Source: Prevotellaceae bacterium
Lineage (GTDB): Bacteria; Bacteroidota; Bacteroidia; Bacteroidales; UBA932
Length of the DNA: 33,839 bases
Assembly: GCA_031265155.1 (NCBI GenBank)
Contig: JAISDB010000147.1
Location: forward strand, 1-33,839
Reading direction: 5' to 3'
Notes under the pieces: generated by a model
Databases searched by the model: none
Seen by the model: only the letters and a program-made list of their open reading frames with translations
What the model was told of the DNA's origin: nothing
Program-made: the position numbers and the translations under genes
In this document: positions 22,223 through 29,192 of the stretch, piece by piece
Layout of the letters: the number at the start of each line of letters is the position of its first letter
Position numbering within the stretch: position 1 is the first letter of the stretch

Positions 22223-22819
22223 ATGGCAAAACCATCATGGGCAACGACCACGCCCTCAAGCGGGTCGGGAAACGGAACGGTAAACGTAAGCGGTTCTGTT
22301 CACACGGGAAGAAGTCAGCGGTCGGGAGCGTTGACATTTAAGGCTACGGGAGTAACGGATATTTCCGTTGCGGCAACGCAGGAAGCAAAGCCCGAATTTG
22401 TTACGGTAGAAAACGTATCGGCGCCAAAGGGCGGCGGAAATGTAACGGTAACGGGTGCGAGCAACTCAAAAAAAATGACGTTCACGCTTGGTACGGGCGC
22501 ACTGACAATTACGCTGCCCGATACCTATACGGCAGGCGGCGCAAGTACGACTAACGGAGCCAACATCACAGGCGACCCGGGCGCAACGGCGCAGTATAAT
22601 TTTTCATTGGTTGTCAATGTTCCGGCAAACGCAACTACATCGTCGCTTGCACGGGCGATTGTAGCGACAACCGATGGCGGGCAGCAGGCAAGCGGGACAA
22701 TTACGCAGGCAGCGGGCGACCCGACACTGAGCGTAACGCCAACGAGCATTACACTGACGGCGGCAGGCACGGCTGTGTCGGTAGCGGTAACATCGAATAC
22801 CAACTGGACGGTAGAGTAA
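22223..22819 (+). CDS. BACON-type beta-sandwich tail protein
   Basis: 198 residues of almost pure beta sequence, rich in Thr, Gly, Ala, Val. The C-terminal unit DPTLSVTPTSITLTAAGTAVSVAVTSNTNWTVE is the first half of a BACON domain (SNTNW hallmark), and earlier parts resemble Ig/BACON-like repeats (GNVTVTGASNSKKMTFTLG). Such modules bind carbohydrate or form fibre shafts. It comes right after the baseplate, so a fibre or adhesin role is likely. Confidence 0.6.
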   Translation: MAKPSWATTTPSSGSGNGTVNVSGSVHTGRSQRSGALTFKATGVTDISVAATQEAKPEFVTVENVSAPKGGGNVTVTGASNSKKMTFTLGTGALTITLPDTYTAGGASTTNGANITGDPGATAQYNFSLVVNVPANATTSSLARAIVATTDGGQQASGTITQAAGDPTLSVTPTSITLTAAGTAVSVAVTSNTNWTVE

Positions 22820-22820
22820 C

Positions 22821-23066
22821 ATGTCGGAACTTGCGAATGCAATATCTTGGGGCGATGGCACTTCGGATGCGCTTTATGTAGTTTATTCGGGACAGACGGG
22901 TAATGGAGGAATGATGATTTCCTCCGACCCCAATGTATCCGTATCTGCGAGGCAGAAGGTGTTGAACCTTAAATCACAGGGCGGACAGCAACTTGCAACG
23001 TTAACTGTTACGCAGCAGGCGCACTCACGCGCGTTCAGCGTGGGATTTGATGAAGGATTTAAATGA
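22821..23066 (+). CDS. Small BACON-like tail protein
   Basis: 81 residues; the ATG lies one base after the previous stop, in another frame. Sequence ISWGDGTSDALYVVYSGQTGNGGMMISSDPNVSVSARQKVLNLKS...LATLTVTQQA matches the WGDGT...SDPN...AR...LTV-x-Q pattern of Bacteroidetes phage fibre beta domains, and the end AFSVGFDEGFK is typical of such proteins. It could be the second half of a single beta domain that follows SNTNWTVE of the upstream gene, so a frameshift-split gene is an alternative. Confidence 0.55.
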   Translation: MSELANAISWGDGTSDALYVVYSGQTGNGGMMISSDPNVSVSARQKVLNLKSQGGQQLATLTVTQQAHSRAFSVGFDEGFK

Positions 23067-23096
23067 TTGACAATTAAGAATTAAGAATTAATAATT

Positions 23097-23627
23097 ATGA
23101 AAAAAAATTATGATGAATTAATAGAACAAAACGAAATTTCGTTTCCCGACAACAATTCGGGCGAAATAACCGAAGAGGCTCTACACAATTTTCACGCCGA
23201 TTTGCTTGACAGCGCGGCGCTGAAAACAGACTGGGTGGATTTGACCGATTCCATTTCATCCGTAACGATTGCAGCCGGGATAGGATTGATTGTTGCGCCG
23301 ACTGTTTCCTCGCTGGTAATAATGAAAACTGGCGGCATAATGAGCTTATTCATTAACATTGGCTCTTTCAATGATACGAATTCAACTGTCGTTATCACAA
23401 TATGGATTGACAGCGAAGATTATAATTTTGGCTTAATATCCGGCGTCAAAGGCGTGGCGGTGAGCCTGTCGGGCTGCCTGTATTCGGTTGCAGCCGTATC
23501 CGATACGATAACAATAACAAAAATAAGCGGCGCAGGTTCATCGGTTAAAAACGCGTTGCCTGTCTGCATTGCTTATCCGTATTCAAAAGCAAAAGAAGAT
23601 ACAGTCGGTAAAGAACCTGGAATATAA
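23097..23627 (+). CDS. Tail fibre-region protein
   Basis: 176 residues. N-terminal short helix region (YDELIEQNEISFPDNNSGEITEEALHNFHADLLDS), a widespread start in Bacteroidetes fibre proteins, then WVDLTDSISSVTIAAGIGLIVA and beta strands with Ile/Ser/Val repeats. Probably a fibre appendage or receptor-binding piece. No enzyme motif. Confidence 0.5.
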   Translation: MKKNYDELIEQNEISFPDNNSGEITEEALHNFHADLLDSAALKTDWVDLTDSISSVTIAAGIGLIVAPTVSSLVIMKTGGIMSLFINIGSFNDTNSTVVITIWIDSEDYNFGLISGVKGVAVSLSGCLYSVAAVSDTITITKISGAGSSVKNALPVCIAYPYSKAKEDTVGKEPGI

Positions 23628-23641
23628 ATAAATAAAAAAAT

Positions 23642-24628
23642 ATGAAACAGATAACACAGACGCCCGGCGGGCGAAGATACACGGGCAATGATTTTCTTGC
23701 AATGCAGGATTTGACATTGAAACTGACAGAAGGATTTTATTCGCAGTTCGGTAATTTCATACCGTACGGCTGCGAAGTGACAGGCGGTAATATTGCGCCG
23801 GGCATAGTAATGCTTGATGGCAAAGCCTGCTTATTTGCAGGCGCACAGGGCATCACTGCGCCATATTATGTTAAGCAGGTCGTTGTGAACGAAAACGTGC
23901 CTTACAAGATTGGCGAAGGTCTGGGCTACCAAACCTATATGGCGCAAGTCTGCGCCGATGATGAGGCGGGAGCGTTCAGACTGGATAATGCAAAGGATTT
24001 TAAAAAGGTTATGACACTGAATAGTGAATTTACTTACATTGTAGACAGCGATGAGGCATTAGCGGCATGGGCTGCCAATGCGCCCGGCAACGACTATTCG
24101 AGTGTACTTGTAAAGAAAGGAACATGGACACTTAACGGTAATATAAACCTGTCAAATACCGGAACGAAAATAATAACAGGACAGGCGGATAACTTACTCG
24201 TGTTTACCGGTGATACGGCAATGAATGCTATACATTACGCTTATTATTCAACTAGTCCGCAGGCAGAAATAAAATGCATAACAGGCGTAAATATCAGAAT
24301 AAACTATCCCGGTGGTTGTGGTTTTTTTTGTTGTTATAACTTGGTGGATTGCACTGCATATTCTTTGAATAATAATATAATACATGGATTTGCAAATTGC
24401 AACGTGCTTACAAGGTGCTTCGGTGTAGGCTCCGGATTTGGTTCGGATTACAATTCATCTACAGGTAATGGCACGGTAGGAGCAGGTTTTAAAGATTGCA
24501 GGATATTATTTGGTTGTAGCGGTACTATTAACAGCGGAAATCCTACATATCGAGATTGCTATATGTCTACTATGAGCGAAACGAATCCCGTTGCCAATAC
24601 AGCGGAAGGAGGCTGGAACAGAAGTTAA
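23642..24628 (+). CDS. Tail fibre/receptor-binding protein, beta-helix-like
   Basis: 328 residues. The N-terminal 100 residues (MKQITQTPGGRRYTGNDFLAMQDLTLKLTEGFYSQFG... PYGCEVTGG... GIVMLDGKACLF) are a recurring attachment module of Bacteroidetes phage fibres. Residues 130-328 are a Gly/Asn/Cys-rich repetitive beta region (NGNINLSNTGTKIITG, TGVNIRINYPGGCGFF, NNIIHGFANCNVL) typical of a beta-helix tip. Rich in Cys (about 11), which is unusual for a fibre. Probably decides host range. Confidence 0.6.
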   Translation: MKQITQTPGGRRYTGNDFLAMQDLTLKLTEGFYSQFGNFIPYGCEVTGGNIAPGIVMLDGKACLFAGAQGITAPYYVKQVVVNENVPYKIGEGLGYQTYMAQVCADDEAGAFRLDNAKDFKKVMTLNSEFTYIVDSDEALAAWAANAPGNDYSSVLVKKGTWTLNGNINLSNTGTKIITGQADNLLVFTGDTAMNAIHYAYYSTSPQAEIKCITGVNIRINYPGGCGFFCCYNLVDCTAYSLNNNIIHGFANCNVLTRCFGVGSGFGSDYNSSTGNGTVGAGFKDCRILFGCSGTINSGNPTYRDCYMSTMSETNPVANTAEGGWNRS

Positions 24629-24629
24629 A

Positions 24630-24953
24630 ATGAAAATAATCGAAAATAAATTAATTCCCTTCAAAGGGTACAGCGCAATAATGCTGTTCGGCATGCTGTT
24701 TACGCGCGACAAAAGCAGGATAACACAAACAACAATAAGGCACGAAAGTATTCATGCTCGGCAGATGTGGGAAATGCTTGTAATCGGATTTTACCTGTGG
24801 TATTTTATAGAATGGATCGTTCGGCTGTTCATGCCGGGCAGCGCATACCGTAACATATCGTTCGAGCGTGAGGCATACGGCAATCAGGATAATGTAGAAT
24901 ATTTAAAACAGAGGAAACTGTTCGCATGGATTAAGTATTTGAAAGGGCAATAA
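24630..24953 (+). CDS. Membrane zincin-like protein with HESIH motif
   Basis: Start at ATG 24630, one base after the fibre stop, 107 residues. RHESIHARQMWEML has a His-Glu-x-x-His zinc-protease motif (HESIH, around residue 46), followed by a hydrophobic TM segment (VIGFYLWYFIEWIVRLF) and a downstream FEREAYGN with a possible third zinc ligand Glu. This matches the small membrane gluzincin-like protein set seen beside phage fibre genes. Role unknown; processing of a phage or host envelope protein is an inference. Confidence 0.55.
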   Translation: MKIIENKLIPFKGYSAIMLFGMLFTRDKSRITQTTIRHESIHARQMWEMLVIGFYLWYFIEWIVRLFMPGSAYRNISFEREAYGNQDNVEYLKQRKLFAWIKYLKGQ

Positions 24954-24969
24954 AAATGCCCCCATTCGT

Positions 24970-25082
24970 TTATAGCGGTCTCTCAACCCCGCTATAACAT
25001 TTAAAGTGTCGACGCACTACTAAACAGAGGCATAAGCCAACGTTTAAGTGCGTCGACACTTTTTATTTAAAATTTGAGAGAC
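24970..25082 (+). ncRNA. Structured leader or terminator with pseudoknot before mom
   Basis: Three nested signals. Hairpin A: TTATAGCGG (24970-24978) with CCGCTATAA (24989-24997). Hairpin C: a perfect 16-bp stem AAAGTGTCGACGCACT (25003-25018) with AGTGCGTCGACACTTT (25047-25062), its loop further pairing TAAAC/GTTTA and GGC-ATAA-GCC. Pseudoknot: the loop of A (TCTCTCAA, 24979-24986) complements TTGAGAGA (25074-25081). T-run after C makes it a likely terminator of the tail operon, but the pairing between loop A and the far side suggests a regulatory RNA in front of the mom-like gene, whose ATG is 51 bases further on. Confidence 0.55.
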
Positions 25083-25132
25083 GCAAAAATAGTAATAAAA
25101 TGACAATTAAATGATATTTAAATAATAAAAAA

Positions 25133-25864
25133 ATGGAAATAAGAAAAGAAACAAAGAATCTTGGAGTTATCACAGTCAAAAGTATTGATAAAAGTTTAGC
25201 AAGGGACTTGATAATAAAAAATCACTATTCCCATAAATGGAATGAGGGCGGATTTGGCAAGTTTAATTATGGAATATTCCGTGAAGACAAGCCTGATGAA
25301 TGTTTAGGCGTGGCTGTTTACGGATATATGAAAAATCCGCGCGCAAAAATATTTTCACATCCGAATCCGAACGCATGGATATGCGAACTCAACAGAATGT
25401 GGATAGATGACTGTTTGGGACATAATGCCGAATCGCTGTTAATCGGCGCATCGATTAAGCTGCTGAAAAAAGCGGGCAAAAATATCGTTGCGGTACAGTC
25501 GTTTGCCGATGGCAGGCTGGGCTGTGGAACAATATACAAAGCTGCAAACTTTAAATATTACGGCTTTCATTATACGCGATTTCTGGAAAATATACGTACC
25601 GGCGAATTTGTTCACGAGCAAATATTCACAAATTCAACATCTTTAACCGGATATTTACGTGCCAATGTTTGCTATCTGGTTGGAGATTTTAGAGTGTGGC
25701 AGGTAAAAACATACAGGTATATTTATCCGTTTGACGACCGGTTTAGATTCAGAATACCCGAACAGCCTTATCCTGCCTATGAAAAAGGCATGCAACAGAC
25801 AGAATGGATACGGGATACAACGACAATAAAGAAAAATATAATTTACCTGTTAAAAAAGATATAA
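25133..25864 (+). CDS. mom: Mom-family DNA modification protein
   Basis: 243 residues. The core matches phage Mu Mom, a GNAT-fold enzyme that converts adenine in phage DNA to a methylcarbamoyl form and blocks restriction: IIKNHYSHKWNEGGFG near residue 30, YGIFREDKPDECLGVAVYGY, ICELNRMWIDDCLGHNAESLLIGASIKLLKK (about residues 82-112), then VAVQSFADGRLGCGTIYKAANFKYYG. In Mu, mom is also the last gene before the right end. It is followed 1 base later by a Dam-type methylase. No GATC occurs between 24954 and 25132, so Mu-type Dam control of the promoter is not apparent. Confidence 0.8.
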   Translation: MEIRKETKNLGVITVKSIDKSLARDLIIKNHYSHKWNEGGFGKFNYGIFREDKPDECLGVAVYGYMKNPRAKIFSHPNPNAWICELNRMWIDDCLGHNAESLLIGASIKLLKKAGKNIVAVQSFADGRLGCGTIYKAANFKYYGFHYTRFLENIRTGEFVHEQIFTNSTSLTGYLRANVCYLVGDFRVWQVKTYRYIYPFDDRFRFRIPEQPYPAYEKGMQQTEWIRDTTTIKKNIIYLLKKI

Positions 25865-25865
25865 A

Positions 25866-26664
25866 ATGAAAAATAAATTAAAAACTCCAATTACTTATTA
25901 CGGCGGGAAACAGTCGATGCTTAATATCATTTTGCCGCTAATTCCTGAACATGTTTTATATTGCGAGCCGTTTTTCGGTGGCGGCGCTGTATTTTTTGCA
26001 AAGGAACAGTCAAAAATTGAAGTAATAAATGATACAAATCTCGAAGCTGTTAATTTTTTTGCAGTGGTAAAAACCAAGTTTGACGAATTGGAAAAAATAA
26101 TATCACAAACACTGCACAGTCGCGATGCTCATCGCAGGGCAAATGTCATATACAATAATCCCGACATGTTCGACAGCGTGCAGCGGGCGTGGGCATTTTA
26201 TACGCTCGCAAATCAAAGCTACAACAGCGATTTGAATGCAGGATGGACTTATGATAATAAATGCGGCAAAACGCCATTGAGAACTGCCAATAAATGCAGT
26301 AACTTTACACATGCGTATGAGCAGCGCCTGCGATATACTCAGATAGAATGCAATGATGCTGTTAATATCATTAATTCTCGCGATTCCATTGATACTTTCT
26401 TTTATCTGGATCCGCCTATATATGGAAGCGCATCAAGGTCATTATAACGGCTATAAAGCAGTGGATTTTGAATTGCTGCTACAGGTATTGTCAAGGATTA
26501 AAGGCAAATTTTTATTAAGCAATTATCCCTCCGACCTGTTGGGTAAATACATAATACAAAATCATTGGTACAGTAATGAATACACAAAGAGCATTAGGAT
26601 TTCCGCAAGGCAGGCGAAAACAAAAAAGAAAATAGAAGTATTGACGGCTAATTATAAAATCTAA
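25866..26664 (+). pseudogene. Dam-type D12 class N6-adenine methyltransferase, frameshifted
   Basis: N-terminal frame (25866-26447): KTPITYYGGKQSML (SAM motif I, YGGK), CEPFFGGGAVFF, and FYLDPPI (DPPY-type motif IV, around residue 181) then an early stop. The continuation is one frame over, from about 26431 (HQGHYNGYKAVDFELLLQVLSRIKGKFLLSNYP to stop 26662-26664). Deleting one base in GGAAGCG (26424-26430) restores DPPIYGAHQGHY. So a single extra base inactivates a typical 265-residue Dam-like enzyme. Next to mom it suggests a two-enzyme adenine modification unit. Confidence 0.75.
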
Positions 26665-26713
26665 AACAGATAAACGTGTGCGCCTTCATTCGCATTTCGT
26701 TTTCGCTCAAAAA

Positions 26714-26771
26714 TGTACTTTTCGTTTTAAATTTGTGTACTTTTCGTTTTGGCGATTATATTTGTATTTCA
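26714..26771 (+). repeat. Direct repeats with 22-bp period, candidate right end of the Mu-like prophage
   Basis: TGTACTTTTCGTTTT occurs at 26714-26728 and again at 26736-26750; a weaker copy (TTCGCATTTCGTTTT) ends at 26703. The complement AAAACGAAAAGTACA contains the CGAAAA core of Mu transposase sites, and 22 bp is the Mu R1-R2 spacing. A possible terminus is TTTCA at 26767-26771, reading inward TGAAATAC (5'-TG). The left end lies outside the window, so target duplication could not be checked. A promoter (TTTG 26732, TATATTTG 26757-26764) overlaps the same bases. Confidence 0.4.
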
Positions 26772-26989
26772 GCATAAAAAAACGCGGACTTAATTGTTGT
26801 TTATTGAGGTCTTAGACTACCTGGCAGTTTAACAAGAAAAGCCCACGTGTGCACACGTGAGCGTTGAACTTTCCTGTTCTTTCTGCCTTTTTGAAAATGT
26901 CTAAGTTTCAATAAACAAGAACAAAAGCTAACGCTATTTATTTTGCTGTTGTGTTTATTTAAATTTGCATAATTTGTGTTTTTATTTTT
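26771..26989. ncRNA. Rod-shaped structured RNA, 6S-like candidate
   Basis: A long-range stem GTTTATTG (26799-26806) / CAATAAAC (26909-26916) and TTAGAC (26812-26817) / GTCTAA (26899-26904), GGCAG (26823-26827) / CTGCC (26883-26887), a central open region and an apical palindrome CACGTGTGCACACGTG (26844-26859). This rod with a central bubble resembles 6S RNA. Orientation is unresolved: + strand has TTTG-N21-TATATTTG ending 26764; - strand has a TATCTTTG box (26996-27003) and a strong U7 tail (complement of 26776-26782). No ORF lies here. Confidence 0.5.
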
Positions 26990-26995
26990 CTACTG

Positions 26996-27027
26996 CAAAG
27001 ATATTAATAATATGTTCAAATTTCAAT
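26996..27027 (-). promoter_or_regulatory. Leftward promoter upstream of the rod-shaped RNA
   Basis: On the - strand, TATCTTTG (complement of 26996-27003) preceded by ATTG (complement of 27024-27027) with a 20-base spacer. Matches the Bacteroidetes -33/-7 pattern. It would start a leftward transcript at about 26989. Confidence 0.5.
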
Positions 27028-27052
27028 AAAATATATTAAACTGCATTTAGCT

Positions 27053-27883
27053 TTAAATTATTTTATACTTCATCAGCAATGCAGCCATTTCCGCCTGCAG
27101 CCCTTTTGCTTTCTCTGCGGCTGCAACAGCAAAATTTTTGCCGCTGTCAGCATAAATAATTGCTCGCGACGAATTTACAAGCAATCCGCAGGTATCATTC
27201 ATTCCATATTTTGCAACATCCGCAAGATTGCCGCCCTGCGCTCCTATTCCCGGAATCAAAAGGAAATGCCGGGGAAGTATTTTTCGTATCGAAGCAAGCA
27301 TTTCGGCTTTTGTGGCTCCAACAACATACATTGTATTGTCTGCATTTCCCCAGTTTTTTGACCGCGAAATAATTTCTTCGTAAAACATTTTTCCGTTTTC
27401 GGTTTTAACCGTTTGAAAATCGGATGCAGAAGCATTGCTTGTCAGTGCAAGCAAGACAATCCATTTGCCGGCAAACAAAAAAAACGGCTTTGCCGTGTCC
27501 TCGCCCATATAAGGCGATAAGGTTACCGCATCGAATTTCATTTTTTCAAAAAACGCCTGAGCATACATTTGCGAAGTATTACCGATATCTCCGCGTTTGG
27601 CATCGGCAATCAAAAACATATCGGGATAACCTGTTTTCAAATATTCGACAGTCATAGCCAACTGGCGCAGTCCATCTTCGCCGCAGGCTTCGTAGAAAGC
27701 AGTATTGGGCTTGTACGATACGCAGTATTTTGCCGTTGCATCTATAATATGCCTGTTAAACTCAAACAAAGAGTTTTTTTGTTTGCGCAAATGCTGAGGG
27801 ATTTTATTAATGTCGCTGTCAAGCCCTGTACATAAAAAGCTTTGCTTTTGCCGTATCTGTTCAAATATCTGCAGACTGTTCAT
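27053..27883 (-). CDS. pyrF: Orotidine 5'-phosphate decarboxylase
   Basis: 276 residues, the longer type-2 PyrF subfamily. FLCTGLDSDINKIP near residue 16 binds substrate, the catalytic motif FLIADAKRGDIGNT (about 89-103) holds the Asp-x-Lys-x-x-Asp triad, and PGIGAQGGNLADV and GLLVNSSRAIIYA close the phosphate site. It decarboxylates OMP to UMP in pyrimidine synthesis. The next gene upstream (mqnC) is 21 bases away on the same strand, so they may be cotranscribed although unrelated in pathway. Confidence 0.9.
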   Translation of the reverse strand: MNSLQIFEQIRQKQSFLCTGLDSDINKIPQHLRKQKNSLFEFNRHIIDATAKYCVSYKPNTAFYEACGEDGLRQLAMTVEYLKTGYPDMFLIADAKRGDIGNTSQMYAQAFFEKMKFDAVTLSPYMGEDTAKPFFLFAGKWIVLLALTSNASASDFQTVKTENGKMFYEEIISRSKNWGNADNTMYVVGATKAEMLASIRKILPRHFLLIPGIGAQGGNLADVAKYGMNDTCGLLVNSSRAIIYADSGKNFAVAAAEKAKGLQAEMAALLMKYKII

Positions 27884-27904
27884 ATTTTGTGTTTTAACTG
27901 TAAA

Positions 27905-28993
27905 TTATCGCGCTTCGTACTTTTGATTTCGCAGCCATGGCGTAAATCCTGCTTCGCGAATAGCGTTTTGTATTCCGTTTGCATCAAAGGTGTTTGCTGT
28001 TCCTGTTGCAGAAACCACATTTTCTTCAATCATAATCGAACCCATGTCGTTGGCTCCCGAATGCAGTGCAATCTGTGCTGCATCCTTGCCCACTGTGAGC
28101 CACGATGCCTGTATGTTGCTGATATTGTTCAACGCAATTCGACTTATCGCAACAGTTCGTATATATTCGTCGGCAGTCGTGATTTTATTGCCTGTTTTTT
28201 CGCTAAGCTTTGTTCCTCCAAGCTGCATGGGCCAACATATAAAAGCTAAAAAACCGTAAGCGTTTTTGGGCTTTTCATCCTGCAATACACGTATTTTTAT
28301 GAGATGTTCTATTCGCTCTTCCAAAGTTTCGATATGACCAAAAACCATTGTTGCCGAAGTCGGCAGATTAAGCTTATGAGCTTCGCGCATAACGTCGAGC
28401 CATGCCTGTGAATCGGGTTTTGCAGGCGATATCTGTTTACGTACACGGTCGCACAAAATTTCAGCGCCTGCTCCCGGAAGGCTGTCCAATCCCGAATCAA
28501 TTAACTGTACAAGTATCTCTCGATACGATTTTTTTTCTTTTTTAGCAATATGCGCAATTTCAGGAGGTCCAAGTGCGTGAAGTTTTATATTGGGATAGGA
28601 TTTTTTCAGTTTTGAAAAAAGGTTCATGTAAAAATTCAAACCGTAATCAGGATGTAAGCCGCCCTGCAATAAAAGCTGGTCGCCATTTAATTTTATTAAT
28701 TCCTCTATTTTCATACTGTATTCATCCGGTGTCGTTGTGTATGATTTTGCGGTTTCGTGCGGCTTGCAATGAAAACTGCAAAATTTGCATCCCGATATGC
28801 ACACGTTTGTAATGTTTACATTACGGTCAATTTGCCAGCTTACGCTCTTCCCGCGTACGTGAATCTGTCTCAACCGGTTGCCTGCAAACATTAGCTCGTC
28901 TGTTGATGCAAACCTGTATATTTGCATCAGTTCATTTGCAGACAAGGGTTCCAAATTTAGCGCCTTTTGAAAAATCCTGTTAAAAGAAACCAT
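27905..28993 (-). CDS. mqnC: Cyclic dehypoxanthinyl futalosine synthase (radical SAM)
   Basis: 362 residues. The radical SAM cluster motif C-x3-C-x2-C is at residues 65, 69, 72 (NITNVCISGCKFCSFHC). Other family signs: LLLQGGLHPDYGL, LPGAGAEILCDRVRKQISPAK, ATMVFGHIETLEERIEHLIKIR, FICWP and QASWLTVGKDAAQIALHSGANDMGS. It cyclises dehypoxanthine futalosine in the futalosine route to menaquinone. MqnE is less likely because the GLHP and GAEIL motifs fit MqnC. Confidence 0.85.
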   Translation of the reverse strand: MVSFNRIFQKALNLEPLSANELMQIYRFASTDELMFAGNRLRQIHVRGKSVSWQIDRNVNITNVCISGCKFCSFHCKPHETAKSYTTTPDEYSMKIEELIKLNGDQLLLQGGLHPDYGLNFYMNLFSKLKKSYPNIKLHALGPPEIAHIAKKEKKSYREILVQLIDSGLDSLPGAGAEILCDRVRKQISPAKPDSQAWLDVMREAHKLNLPTSATMVFGHIETLEERIEHLIKIRVLQDEKPKNAYGFLAFICWPMQLGGTKLSEKTGNKITTADEYIRTVAISRIALNNISNIQASWLTVGKDAAQIALHSGANDMGSIMIEENVVSATGTANTFDANGIQNAIREAGFTPWLRNQKYEAR

Positions 28994-29192
28994 TGAATAT
29001 TAATTTTATGAATAAAAATTTTACATGATTTCAATTTTTTCGATTCTTTTCATTTAGTGACATGGCATTTATCATGAAAATAATACTTTTACCGGTAGCA
29101 TTCCGGCTGCATATTCCGTATTTTCAACAGTTTTTCCTGTTTCATACGGAATGGATTTCAAATATTTGTGTTCCGTTTTCTTTTGCCATTAT

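Noticed and set aside
25001..25064. Inverted repeat considered as integron attC or recombinase inversion site
   Set aside because: Arms only 28 bases apart, no integrase or invertase in the window, no attC consensus; an RNA structure explains it better.
29113..29152. Imperfect hairpin ATTCCGTAT/ATACGGAAT with an inner AACAG/CTGTT pair between pepT and mqnC
   Set aside because: No T-run on either strand and it lies inside a short open frame without a start (probable gene remnant), so neither terminator nor RNA is supported.
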